DNA from: Costus lasius
Taxonomy: Eukaryota > Streptophyta > Magnoliopsida > Zingiberales > Costaceae
Length of the DNA stretch: 64,000 nt
NCBI GenBank assembly: GCA_027563935.2
Contig: CM050454.1
Location: 52,356,596-52,420,595 of the forward strand
Direction of reading: 5' to 3'
Positions within the stretch are counted from its first letter, which is position 1. Every line of letters begins with the position of its first letter. A program made the position numbers and the translations under genes. The notes under the pieces were generated by a model. The model did not search any database. It was not told the origin of the DNA and worked only from the letters and a program-made list of their open reading frames with translations. Positions 11,765 to 22,494 of the stretch are shown here, one piece after another.

Positions 11765-12496
11765 TCAATACCAAAGTAAATAGCATACAATTTTTTTCCT
11801 TTTCCGCTGTCCAAAAAGTTTAACCACTAATTCAAATTTCCAAAATTTTAAATAAATCACAATTGACACGGCTTTCTCAAATATGCGGAAATCAAAATCA
11901 ATATTTTTAATTCCAATCAAAGGATATTCAATGATCTTCCTATATTTATCAAAAAGCAAAATCATAAGTTCTTTCTTCAAATTTAAATCTTCAATTGTCA
12001 TAGGACTTTGATCAAAAGATATAAGCATTGGATCATCAAAATAATCTTTCTTTCTCACATAAGATTCCTTAATGAAACATAGTTTTTTAAATAAATCAAA
12101 AGAGTGAACATTAGATATGGGCAAAACATCATCATGGTGAGATTCATCAATGTTTGTATTTTTTAAATCTTTTTCAAATTCCTCTTTCTCACAATCAAAT
12201 AATTTATCAATTTCAAAATTATCAACAAAATCAGAATAAGATTTTTCTAAATTGGTCCCCTCCTATCCTTCATCAGAATTAACCACAAATAATATATCAT
12301 TAAAATAATCAATTTCATCAAAAAAGGATTTTTCAATTTCAATTTCCTCAAAATTTTCCACAAATAAATTATCAAAGGAATTAATTTCACAATTGTCAAA
12401 ATTAGAGTGAGATTCATTAATGTCCATATAAGGCTCAATCTCAAAACAATCATAATCAGATGAGGAATTTTCTAAATCAATTTCTTCAGTTTTCAA
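11765..12496 (-). pseudogene. Acidic low-complexity frames downstream of gag in the TR-GAG element
   Basis: Two minus-strand frames follow the gag-like ORF. The first, 12496-12263 (77 residues), is very rich in Asp, Glu, Ser, Asn and Phe (for example SSSDYDCFEIEPYMDINESH). The second, 12124-11765 (119 residues), contains KKDYFDDPMLISFDQSPMTI and ends in basic QRKRKKIV. The linking DNA (12140-12260) is open in pieces with similar composition, so they may be parts of one broken acidic protein. I recognise no enzyme family. The order gag, acidic region, then 'gggttgcctcctaagaagcg' (11690-11709) matches an arrangement I recall from other plant gag-only elements. Confidence 0.4.
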
Positions 12497-12541
12497 ATCA
12501 AACTCAAATAAACAAGCATGTTGTGCTAACTGGGCTTCTAA

Positions 12542-12991
12542 TTATTCAGAATGAGCAGATATAGATTCTACATTAAAAGCAAGCTGACCAACTATCTCTT
12601 TAAGATCTTCAATTTCCTTACTTTGATTTGTCATTATCTTGTTTTGATTTGTCATGAATTTTTCAAGCATGGAATTTAACCTAGATTCTTCAGTGTCCTC
12701 AAAGTATGGTTTAGAAACATGATTTAAGCAATCCTCATGAAAAGAAGTTAGATTTTCCCATCTAGAATCATAATGATCATCTTGATACCTTGATAAATTA
12801 AAATTTTGAGGCACTAAAATTTGGCAATCAGAAGTATAATGATCAAAACAACCACAAATATCACATCTAATAGTGTTCATACAAGAATTTAATTTATCTG
12901 CAAGAGTGCACAATAAATCATCTTTATAGTTACCATGTGGCATGTATATCTCACTTCTTTCAGTTGCCCACGAGTTGTGATTAAAAGACAT
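12542..12991 (-). CDS. Gag-like protein of the TR-GAG element (one CCHC zinc knuckle)
   Basis: The frame gives 149 residues from MSFNHNSWATERSE to SISAHSE. An upstream in-frame ATG at 13030 would add a hydrophobic stretch; I chose 12991 because the protein then starts directly at the gag-like segment. A zinc knuckle C-DI-C-GCFD-H-YTSD-C (CX2CX4HX4C) lies near residues 44-57. A C-terminal segment rich in MTNQ/EIEDLKEIVGQLA (about 116-145) looks like the coiled-coil, gag-associated helix common in plant Ty3/gypsy gag. Such proteins coat element RNA. No catalytic domain follows. The matrix-like N-terminal gag half is absent, so this is either a shortened or specialised gag; whether it is expressed is unknown. 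Confidence 0.65.
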   Translation of the reverse strand: MSFNHNSWATERSEIYMPHGNYKDDLLCTLADKLNSCMNTIRCDICGCFDHYTSDCQILVPQNFNLSRYQDDHYDSRWENLTSFHEDCLNHVSKPYFEDTEESRLNSMLEKFMTNQNKIMTNQSKEIEDLKEIVGQLAFNVESISAHSE

Positions 12992-13228
12992 CTTCAAATC
13001 TATCAAGAACAGAAAGATTATCCAACACAAATCAATATGAATATTTTTTTTTCAGAATATAAAAATTAAAAAATATAAAACACAAGCAAATTGAAAATTT
13101 TCAAAAATCACAGTTCTGTCATAATTGTGAAAATCCAAAACCTGCAAAAATAGAAAATAAAGTTAAATCTAAAACAAATAAAACTTAGTGTAGCAATACT
13201 AACAACTATTTTAATATAACAAAACTAA

Positions 13229-13246
13229 GGTCTCCGGCAACGGCTC
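13229..13246 (-). other. Primer-binding site, tRNA-Asp type (degenerate)
   Basis: On the minus strand this reads GAGCCGTTGCCGGAGACC, eight bases inside the LTR edge at 13255. It resembles the plant tRNA-Asp-complementary PBS (core GCCGTTGCCGGGGA) used by Athila-like and TR-GAG elements, with a few mismatches. Its side of the element sets transcription as minus-strand. Confidence 0.7.
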
Positions 13247-13488
13247 AAAAAACTTGTTGTAGTCCGCAAGTGCACGGATACTCGAAGTAATAAAGAAAGA
13301 TATCGAACCACATAGACCTTATTGTTAAGTACCAAATAGTTATATTCTTACTGGCTAAGCAATCAATTATAATGCAAATAAATAATATGAAGAGTATAAA
13401 GATAGAGAGAGAAACTGGGACTAGGGTTTCATTCACCTTAATTTTCATGTCTAGATATAAATACAAGGTTGTCAGTCTAATTTTACCA

Positions 13489-15432
13489 TGATGTAGGACG
13501 GAGGCGCAGGAAAATGCTACTGATGTGGAAGCGTGTAACAAAGCTAACGATTTCAGATCAATTATTTATTTATTTTTTTCTTTTCAGAATAAAGCTCAAA
13601 ATTTAGGAAAGCAATCAAGGAACAGCAATCAGAATTCCAGTGCAAAATTTAATCATTTACAAAGAGTTGCTACGCCCTGTAGAAAAATCCATATATCCAA
13701 AATTCAAACAGAGTATCCCGAATAGCAGAATAAAACTAATGCTTTTCAGGCGTGTCAAAAAAAATAGATTCATGAGTTGTCAGGCATGTAGGGCAATTGC
13801 ATCAATATAGCTAATCAGATCAGTAAATAAACAGCACAGAAAATTATCAGAATTCAATGTTTGCAATGCTTCATAGGATAAACTATTCATTGTTTCATAG
13901 AGCCAACTGATCCAAGAGGTAGAACAAGATGTGTGCGTCGTAATTGTGCCAAAGTTATAAACTTTTGCTCCACCAAGTGCTCAAAATGCCTGCAAGAAGA
14001 AGGCTAATCAAATTAGTTTTAAAATAAGTGCAGGAGTAAATCAGATATGAAAAGTTGTTATGGTTTTCAGGTTGATCCATTGTCGCTTCAGTTAGATCAA
14101 CTCATCCAACTAGTAGAGCAAGATAAGTTCTTCCTATTCGCATCAAAGTTCAAGGTTTGGGTTGCGCCCATTGCTTAAAGTACCTGCATGAACAAGCTTA
14201 ATCAGGTTAGCAAAACAGGAAGCTGAAGCAGGAAATATAAGGACACCTGGTAGCAGGGGAAGCAAAGTTTGCGTCGATCAATGACGTCGGAGCATGGAAT
14301 GTTCGTTAGAGGTGTTGTAGACGAAGGGGGATGAGGAGGCGTTGATGTCATCGGAGCACCGATGGCTGGTGGTGGGGCGAGGTGAGGATGGAAACACTAG
14401 CGGAGGCGGAGGCGCGCTGTGCAGCAGAACAAGGGAGTAATGATTTGAACAGAGGTTGTCGGCGGTCGTCCGGTGGTGCATGATCGCCGGACTTGTTACG
14501 GCTGGGAGACACTGTGATGGTGACGACGGCATGGCCGAAGTTTGGGGGGTGAATGGAGGCTGGTCGGAGGAGAACGACGATGAAGACGAAACTAGGGCAG
14601 AATCAGGGCGAGAACAGGGGATCGAAAGGAAGTTTTGAATCCGGTGATCGGCGTGGCGGATAGGCGGATGCCAGCGGCTGAAGTTTCATCTAAGGGAAGG
14701 AAAGGGCTGGCCGAAGTTTTGTGGAGATCCGGCTTGTAGATCGTCGGAGGCGAGCTCTCGAAATTTCGGAATCCTGGAAACAGGGAACCGTGACGGGTTG
14801 GTTTGATTTCTGGAGGAAGGAGAGGGTGAGAATAGAGGAAGAGAGGAGGAGAGGAGGGCTCGGCCCTAGAAGGAGATGAGGGAGAAGAGCATCCGATAGA
14901 AGAGGAAGATTACTAGAAAACTACTTCATACGATTCAATTTCAAAACTTGCTGTTACAATGATTCATGCGATATATACATATAGGGTGAAGACGTTGCAG
15001 CCGAACGTTGCTCTTTCCTTCATCGACAGCACAAAGACGTTGCAGCTTTCCTTGTGTGTTGAACTTGGGCGACTGGGCTGAGCGAAGGTGGCTGCAAGAG
15101 CCGTTGGCGTTTCCTTTCTTGGCTGCAAGGTAGCATTGCGAGGTTTCGAGCGTTGGTGTTGACTTGGCCTCAATTGGTTGATTTCAAGCTGGTGCATTTT
15201 GATGTGGCAGGATTGCTTGGTATGCAAACCATAATTTGTAGAATCCAACAACTTCTTCTTTAGAGAGCTTGAACGTTTTGAGATTCTTCAAGGGGTTGAA
15301 GTAGTTCTTTTCCATTATTGAGCTAGCTTTAGGATTGAGCAGGCTAGCTTATTTGAGGGCTTCCGAGCCTTTGGCTAGGGTAGTCGTAGGCTCCACTTGT
15401 ATCTTCGTGGCTTGTGGTCGCTGCCTCCATCA
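13489..15432. mobile_element. Solo LTR (1944 bp) nested in the TR-GAG right LTR
   Basis: The insert starts TGATGTAGGACGG and ends GCCTCCATCA (TGATG...CATCA termini). It is flanked by a 5-bp duplication TACCA at 13484-13488 and 15433-15437; removing the insert and one pentamer restores continuity with the left LTR. It has no pol domain, fitting a solo LTR left by LTR-LTR recombination. A TATA-like 'gatatatacatatagg' lies at about 14969 on the plus strand. A GC-rich central part (14280-14640) is open on both strands but has no recognisable protein. Orientation is not certain. Confidence 0.75.
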
Positions 15433-16519
15433 TACCATGATAAAGATCTAATTTACTTCATAAAGGGATTGTCTCACATTCGTACAGACAACCATGCAGG
15501 GACCAATCCTTGCTTTCACGCAAGATCTATCCCAACGCTGAAAATAAGTAAATCATCAAACAAAGAACTCAAGGATCACTTTCGTGCATCCAAATTCTAA
15601 GTTGATTATCTCAAGTGGAATCTCAAGGATCACTTTCGTGCATCCGAGTCTCAACACAGGTTCTACTTATGGTTTTCCAACGTTCCGATCCTTGCTTTCG
15701 CAAAAGATCTTCCCATTTGACAAAATAACTCAATCCTAGATTCTTTTTATCAAATATGACAATTATTATTCTAAAATCAGGAAATAAGAACTAACCTAAT
15801 TTCTTACAGTGAGTTCCTATTATTCAATTTTATGGTTCCAAGTTCTCAAGCAAGTCACTTTTTAGTCTATTGCGAAAACTCTAGAATCATGCATGATAAT
15901 AAGAAAACTATGGAGAATCATAGAGCAATCTATCACATAAGTAGAATCATCATAATAAAACTATTCCGACGAAAATAAAAGTAATCTAGTCATTAAGAAA
16001 ATCAAAGGGGATTACTCCCCCATGACCCATAAAAGTTTAAGCTAGCATAGTGAAGGAGTCACAATAATCCATGGTTTCAAAAAATAAAAAATCAAAGAGA
16101 AAAGAGAGTTTAAGAAAACACACCACGGCTGTAATATAAATTACAGCCGTAATTTGCATAAGGGGGCGCTATGAACAGTGTCAGTGCCTCCTCTTTCGTT
16201 GATTTCTCCTCCAATTGATCTTCTTTCGCTCTGAAACTTCTGGGGCGAGTTCTCCTCCTACAGGCATATCTTTCTCTCAAATTTCACGGCCGGAGATGCA
16301 CTGTGTGCTTCACGGCGGTGAAACCCTTGGCGGCGGCGTGGAACTCGATTGCTCTCCGTATGGTGGATGAAAATTAGGGCTTTCTCCCTTGGTGTGTTCT
16401 CCTCCTCCGAGGCTCCCTTTCTTCTTCTCACGGCTTCGAATTTAAAGGCCTGGATCATCTGCAATCATTTTCGTAAAAATCGGGCTTCAAAGTTGACCAT
16501 GGAAGTCGTGTTCAAAAAT

Positions 16520-16885
16520 AGAATTACGGTCGTGTTTTATGTTACAACACTGTCGTAATTTTAGTTGCGTTCTCTGATCCAAAATCTCTGGCAATTACAG
16601 CACTGTAATATAAGTTACGGTAGTGCCAAAAAATCATCTGAATTCTCTGGTCGGAATTGTCTGGAAATTACGGCCCGTGTAAATTCTTACGGCAGTGTCG
16701 TAAAATCAGCAAATATCTCTGGTCTGAAGGCGGTCCAAATTACGGTACCGTGTAAAGTCTTACAGTAGTGCCGTAATTTGCATAAAACTTTCTAGTCAAA
16801 AATTTTCTAAATTACGACAGTGCTCTGATATTACAGTAGCGTGTGAAATTACGGTACTGTAATATAGATTACTGCCCTACCGTAA
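16520..16885. repeat. Array of TTACGGCAnTGCCGTAA palindromes, right LTR
   Basis: This is the LTR counterpart of the 8590-8960 array with independent substitutions. Several palindromes kept perfect on the left are broken here (for example 'gttacaacactgtcgtaatt' near 16541). The decay suggests that perfect palindromes are not strictly maintained in this copy. Confidence 0.8.
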
Positions 16886-17157
16886 TTTGGTTTGTTGCTT
16901 CGATTTACGTGAAATTTCTTATGTAATCTCCTCTTGGTGATGGTAATTCTTCTATGTATTTTATTTTGCTCGAAAACGCCTAAAAATAGTGTCTTTTTAC
17001 CTAAAAATCATAAAAAACCAACATAGAAGTAGATTTTACAATATTTGATAAATTTGGCACAAAAATAAGTAAAAGTGCTTTAATTTAGTATAAAAAGATA
17101 TATAAAATGGTATAAAATTTACTATAAATTTCGGTGGCATCATGACATCATCGATGA

Positions 17158-17312
17158 AGGGATATAAAGATCCCAGGATATATGTGGATATAAAGATCAC
17201 ATGAAGATTTCTATGGGATATAAAGATCCCAAGAAATATGGGGATATAAAGATCCCAGGAAATATGAGGATATAGAGATCCTAGGAAATATGGGGATATC
17301 AAGATCCTAGGA
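17158..17312. repeat. Minisatellite of about 26-29 bp, six units
   Basis: The unit 'ggatataaagatcccagga' plus 'aatatg' repeats six times with small changes (gatataaagatcac, gatatagagatcct, gatatcaagatcct). It begins just outside the right end of the TR-GAG element. The hydrophobic minus-strand frame over it is a product of the repeat. Confidence 0.85.
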
Positions 17313-17422
17313 AATCTCACCTGATTAGAATTCTCGTGAATAGATTCCTTATGCAGAGTCTCCTCGTCCAGCCATGAGAGTGTTTTCTTCTATGCGTCTA
17401 GCATCTCTTATACAGGTGATGC

Positions 17423-17716
17423 GTGGAGAAAATTTATTATTATTTTTATTTAGTTTTGTATTTTTTTTATATTTTTTTTTTATTATTTTTATTTGATTTT
17501 ATCTTTTATTTTTTTTATTTTTTTATATGCGCTTACCCATTCCCCCCTCTTTTAACCATAAACTTGATTTTATTATTTATTATTATTATATATTTATATA
17601 TATATTGCTAATTTGGTTTTGCTTATTCTCTCCCTTTTTTTTTAAATCCAAATTTTCCTTTTTTATTTTTTATATTTTTATATTTTTATTATTTTATATG
17701 ATTTATTTATTTTTTA
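17423..17716. repeat. T-rich low-complexity tract
   Basis: About 300 bp are dominated by runs of T with interspersed A, including poly(T) up to 9-10 bases and TTATTATTATTATATA words. The Phe/Tyr/Ile-rich frames here are compositional. Confidence 0.9.
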
Positions 17717-19104
17717 AATAATTGGTCCAACAATGTAAGTGGTGGAGTTACATGCAATTGAAATTAGGGTTTGCTTAGATACCATAAATATGGATGATTT
17801 GTGTGTGTGTGTTGGAGTTACAATGCAATTGAAATTAGGGTTGCCTTAGATAGCTATGTTTTGAATAATGAATTATTGAACAATCCTTCAATGAGATACA
17901 CATTCCCTAAATTATTACAAAGCTTAATTAGGTGGGAGATAAACCCTCCAAACTACCTAAATTACAAAAATCCTATTGAATTTACAAAATGTCATAAAAT
18001 TAGCTAAATTAATTGTGACAATTCATGCATCCATCTAGCCAAAATCTCATATACCAAATATAATCCTTGATCTTGAAAGATAATGGTTGCTTTGCTTGGA
18101 AAGTTGGATTGGATTATCATTCAAGTTGGATTAAATCTGACTAAAAGAATCCTAATCATCAAAACTCATCCAAGCAATAATCTATCTAATATTGACCCTA
18201 CATTATAGATATGCTTATAGCAAGCAATAATTATTTTTTTTTCGTAACCGCACAATTACTTCATTTGTTATGCATAAGATGTTATATTCCCTTTCATCTA
18301 GTGCCAAGTGGAAAACTTTTTACTTAAGATACAATGTTGTTCTAGGGTCAAAGTGAAGAGGATGAGGATGAGTTAGTCTTACCAAAGCTCATATGTTGGG
18401 TTGACTTTCTCCTTATTTTGTTCTGGGTACATCTCTTCTTTTTCCATATGGCTAAATTCAATAGTTTTAGTATTCAATAAGTTTTAGTTTTCCAAGGACC
18501 AAGATACTCCATTTAATCTATGTGTTAGCTCTTAAAATCACACATGAGTATTGGTGAATTATGTATTCAAACTATTTATCCTAAGTTTAATTTTTTAATA
18601 ACATAGATAAGTTTGTAGGAAGCTTGTTAAACAAATGAGATATAACTTTATTATAGTAAGATACACAATATGATTAAACAAATAGCTACTATCACTATGA
18701 TTATGAACAAGTAAATCTAAGTAACATATTATAATAATGGAAATAAGATATTTATAATGATTAAATTTCTAACCCCTCCATCAACTATCTAAGCTCCCTA
18801 CCTAGATTTGTAACATCCAACTAGTTTTACTTTCTTTCTCAAGTAAGTTTGTATTTCCCGGAATCACTTTTCTAAATCCTAAAATTCTAGAAGCAAAAAT
18901 ATAGAGGCATCTTCCCAAAAGCATCTCAAATAACTAGTTAAAAAATATAATAAAGTTAAGACAATAAACAAAACACAATGGAGAGGAGAGAAATACTTAT
19001 TTAAAATTAAGCCTCCTCTTGATATTGCCTCCTGTAGTGTTTAAACTCCTATTTAATAAATAACTCTTTTGAAAGAATAAGAGCATTAAGATGAATACAA
19101 GCTT
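17717..19104. other. AT-rich spacer without a recognisable gene
   Basis: A roughly 40-bp segment ('ggagttacatgcaattgaaa' followed by ttagggt) occurs twice, at 17742-17781 and 17811-17853, separated by a (GT)n run. Otherwise I see no domain, terminus or RNA gene. Confidence 0.5.
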
Positions 19105-20123
19105 GGCTGTGTTTAATAGGAGGGAAAAAAGAGGAGAAATGAAAGGATGGAAGGGAAAAAATGAAAGGAAGGGAAAATTAGTAGTGCTGCACGTGAGCTC
19201 GTTTGGTGTGTGGCGAGCTCGAGCTCGCACTCGTGTACGGTGGCCAGGAGTGAGCCCGCGTGGATGGTGGCAAACAACGAGCTTGCATGGATGGCAGCGA
19301 GGACTCCTGGATGGTGGTAGGGCGAGCTTGAGCTCGCGGACAACGAGCTTGTGCTCGTGTACAGCAGCAAGTAGCGAGCTTGTGGATGGCAGCGACAACA
19401 AGCTCACGCTCGTGTACGGCGGCGAGGAGTGAGCTCACGTGGATGGCAGCGAGTAGGGAGCTTGCATGGATGGCGGCGAGGACTCTTGGACGGCAGTAGG
19501 GTGAGCTCGAGCTCGCACTCGGGTACAGCAGAAAGTAGCGAGCTCGCTGGGATGGCGATGAGGACTCGTGGACGACGGTGAGCTAGAGCTCACGGGCGGA
19601 GAGCTCTAGCACGTGGGCAGAGAGCTCGCACTCGCGGGCGGCGAGCTTGCACTTGTGTACAGTGGCAAGTAGTGAGCTTGTGAATGGCAGCGACAACGAG
19701 CTTGCGCTCATGTACGGGGGCAAGGAGTGAGCTCATGTGGACGGCAGCAAGTAGGGAGCTTGTGTGGATGGCGGCGAGGACTCCTAGATGGCAGTAGGGT
19801 GAGCTCGAGCTTGCAGGCGGAGAGCTCACGCTCGCGGGCGGTGAGTTTGCGCTTGTGTATAGTAACAAGCAGCAAGCTCGTCGGGACGGTAGCGAGCTTG
19901 CATGGATGTTGGTGAAGGCACATGGACAGCGACGAGCTTGCATCGTGTGCAAAGCATGGACAACGACGACAGAGTTTTCAAGCTTTCTGCCTGATTCAGG
20001 CGGATAGCATTGGGACAGAAAATACTGCTTCTCTTTCTGTCTATTCTATTAAACAAAGGAAAGTAGGATTTTTCTTTCCCATTTTTCTTTTCCTTTCTGC
20101 TTTCCACCCTATTAAACACAGCC
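19105..20123. mobile_element. TIR DNA element with GC-rich minisatellite cargo
   Basis: The left end GGCTGTGTTTAATAGGAGGGA and the inverted right end (GGCTGTGTTTAATAGGGTGGA, at 20103-20123) are nearly identical for about 21 bp, then stay purine-rich. The TIR resembles PIF/Harbinger (Tourist) ends such as the one at 48659. Flanks are CTT and TAA, not a clean TWA duplication; a 9-bp comparison (tacaagctt against taaaatctt, 7 of 9) would instead suggest a Mutator-like event. There is no transposase, so it is non-autonomous. The family assignment is uncertain; the TIR pair is clear. Confidence 0.75.
19190..19960. repeat. GC-rich minisatellite with a higher-order duplication of about 298 bp
   Basis: Short words 'gagctcgagctcgca', 'gcatggatggcggcgaggac', 'ctcgtgtacggcggc' and 'ggatggcagcgacaac' recur many times. 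A block of about 140 bp at 19376 recurs at 19674, giving an offset of 298. Both strands stay open in several frames, giving Ser/Ala/Arg/His-rich peptides. These are repeat artefacts: no codon bias, family or flanking gene structure supports them. GAGCTC (SacI-type) palindromes are very dense. Confidence 0.85.
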
Positions 20124-21686
20124 TAAAATCTTCAAAGAAAACTTGTTGGGAGATTTCAAAAGTGGAAGATAGCACTTTAGGCCATATGTAAATTTATAGG
20201 CTCTTAAGTTCTTGTTCTAGAGCTTTGCGGGGTGTTTTAAATTACATGTAAAGCTTCCAAGTGGCTAAAGAGTAATACATACTTGTTGTGATCAAAACTA
20301 GCCAATGTGAGAAATTTATGTCAATTTAGCTTGATTCAATTTAACCTAGTTCGGATGGTAAAATAAAGTCAAGTTAATTTGACTCATTTAAATTTTATTT
20401 AAATTTAAATTATGTGTCAATTAGATCATTAGAAATCTTAGTATTGGCTCCGCTTAAATTTGGCAAAATCTATTAAGTGTTGGGTAAAAGTAATTTTTAG
20501 TAAGAAAATTCAAAAGTTTATTTAAAAAAAAGGTAAGGTGGAAAAAAATATCAATTTTAAGGTAATATAAGTACTTTGTCTTTGTTTTCTTCTAAAATTT
20601 TAAAAAAAATTAGCTTGAATTTGACTACTCAATACACCGTCCAATACCTTTATAACTAGGCAATATACTCAAGAAATAATATTTTTAGAATAGTTTGTTA
20701 TTATCAAAACAATGGAAATGACTGAAGACAAGGAAATGAAGCATTTAGTCAACAATAGACGCATTCCACTTTGTTGGGACTCCTAAGTTAAGCAGTAGGC
20801 ATATGCAACAAAGGGATTCATCACTTCATTGTTTTGCCACCATTCAGCTTGATGTGTTCTTTCAAATGGGAGAATGAAGCACACAACACTTACAAGGGAT
20901 CTTTTATACATTGCCCAAGGATTTGAGTTGAACTATATTCTAGGTTATGGTTTCTATGGCTTCTCCAACAAGCCAACAAGATAAGCTAATGAAGTAGGAT
21001 GAGCAGTGGAGCACTAGTTAGTGCATCATTTTTAGTACGAAGTCATGACTTGTGAAGCATCTTGGAATCACATGGATGAAAATGCCCTTTATTTGGTTGC
21101 ATGTGGATCAAAATTTATTGTCCAAGAAGATTGAATTTGTAGTGACTTGACTTATTGACTAGGATGAGTCCATGAAAAAGGGGGCCTAGTGTTGTTCCGA
21201 GCATCCTCCCTCTAATGGTGAAATTAGAGTAGAGATCACATGATAAAAATGTTAATATAGGTAAATAATGAGCTTTTGAGTTTATTGCACTGAATTCTCA
21301 ACGCTTACCTCCCCATTCATAAAAAGAATTGCATGAACTTGCTAGTGATAACATTTTAATGGTCACATGGTATGAAGCCTATGGTTGTATTGTTAGATAT
21401 TTTGTTAGTAGTAAACAATGAGGAAGCAAATAGGCCGACATTGCTACAAGTGATAAGCATGTCTATGTTTATATACTTTGGTATTGCTGGTTAAAGAAAG
21501 AAAGAGAAAAAGGAGCATAGCATTGTTTAACTCATGAGCTTCATAGCATGAAGGACAGTAATAATAGTTAATAGATCTTGATTGGGCAGCTATATAAGGC
21601 AAAGAGAGATTCTGATGAATTGTTTTCAATTATCTAAACTCTAATTTACTTAGAATGATCATAGGAGAAAAATCTTGTATTCAATT
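20124..21686. other. AT-rich spacer without a recognisable gene
   Basis: Runs such as 'tttaaatttaaatt' and scattered short frames only. I see no LTR terminus, TIR pair or coding remnant up to the decayed copia LTR at about 21687. Confidence 0.45.
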
Positions 21687-21932
21687 TGAAAAATTTTAAC
21701 ATATCATGAAAAAGGATCATCACATATCACAATTTACCCAACCAAATGTAAAACTATGAGAAGAGGGAGTTTAAGCTCAATTATTAACTTCGCATAATTA
21801 CCCCCTCCACCATCACAAGTGGGGTTCATTTATGTTAATAATTCATAATATGATGTGAATTTAATTTATTATGTTATTAAACACCCTAATTATATGAGCC
21901 ACCTTTATATTAAAATAAAATTTATTCTGACA
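21687..21932 (-). repeat. 3' LTR of the old copia (internally deleted)
   Basis: Minus-strand reading starts TGTCAGAATAAATTT after a polypurine-like GAGCCAAGTGAGAT (21946-21933). It lacks the roughly 220-bp interior present at 40150-40370. Similarity to the 5' LTR is strong but with many substitutions. Confidence 0.7.
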
Positions 21933-22494
21933 ATCTCACTTGGCTCATATAATAACATGATGGTTTAATAACAACTTTTATTATGCATCATACATTAAAT
22001 TCACTTTAGTAATATAACATTAATTGAATTAGAATTGATTGGATCATATGACAATCACACATCATTTATTGATATTCCTTCCATGTATCACAAAATCGAT
22101 TTAATTCAATATTCACTTTAATTGAGGAATATTATAAACCTCATATTTAATGTCCTCCATGAAGACATATCTTGTCATCACATAAAATATTATATGTACA
22201 TAACTATCATATGTGAAACAAGATTAACATGCAGAAACATAATTTCAATTGAATTTAGAGTATCAAACATTATCATTAGCAACTACAACCATATGTACGC
22301 ATATATACACTATTAAGTTAATAACGACTTATCCATAATGCTCATCCCTTCAACATGTTTGGAAAATATCTTGGGTGGTAATCCCTTAGTCCGCTATCAT
22401 AAGAATTGTATTGATATGCTCAATTGATATTTTTTGTTTCTGCACTTTTTCATTAACAAATAAATACTTTAAATTCATATGTTTGGCTCCTTTA

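Larger units (their letters stand above)
7275..17142 (-). mobile_element. Non-autonomous LTR retrotransposon with only a gag-like ORF (TR-GAG / LARD type)
   Basis: Two long direct repeats (7275-9208 and 13255-17142, the latter interrupted) bracket about 4 kb of internal DNA. Next to the right repeat is a primer-binding-like site complementary to the 3' end of plant tRNA-Asp. Reading leftward from it there is a zinc-knuckle gag-like ORF and then acidic frames, but no protease, reverse transcriptase, RNase H or integrase. The element therefore reads on the minus strand and would depend on enzymes supplied in trans. Repeat termini are TG...CA. I found no matching 5-bp duplication at the outer edges (cagca against tgaca), so the borders are approximate or the element has recombined. 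The two LTRs differ at many positions, so it is older than the gypsy and copia elements further right. Confidence 0.8.
13255..17142 (-). repeat. Right LTR (5' LTR in element orientation) of the TR-GAG element, split by an insertion
   Basis: Homology to the left LTR runs 13255-13488, stops at a foreign insert (13489-15432), and resumes with the duplicated pentamer at 15433 through to 17142. Without the insert and one pentamer the LTR is about 1939 bp. The end 'ggtggcatca' matches the left LTR's 'ggtgtcatca'. Confidence 0.85.

Noticed and set aside
7270..17147. 5-bp target duplication of the TR-GAG element
   Set aside because: Flanks CAGCA and TGACA do not match under the TG...CA borders; shifting borders gives at most four of five matches, so I do not claim one.
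17423..17721. Hydrophobic membrane-protein-like frames
   Set aside because: Product of a T-rich low-complexity tract.
19091..19952. Several long overlapping frames on both strands, Ser/Arg/His-rich
   Set aside because: They are open because the GC-rich minisatellite has few stop codons in any frame; the peptides are repeat-derived and match no family.
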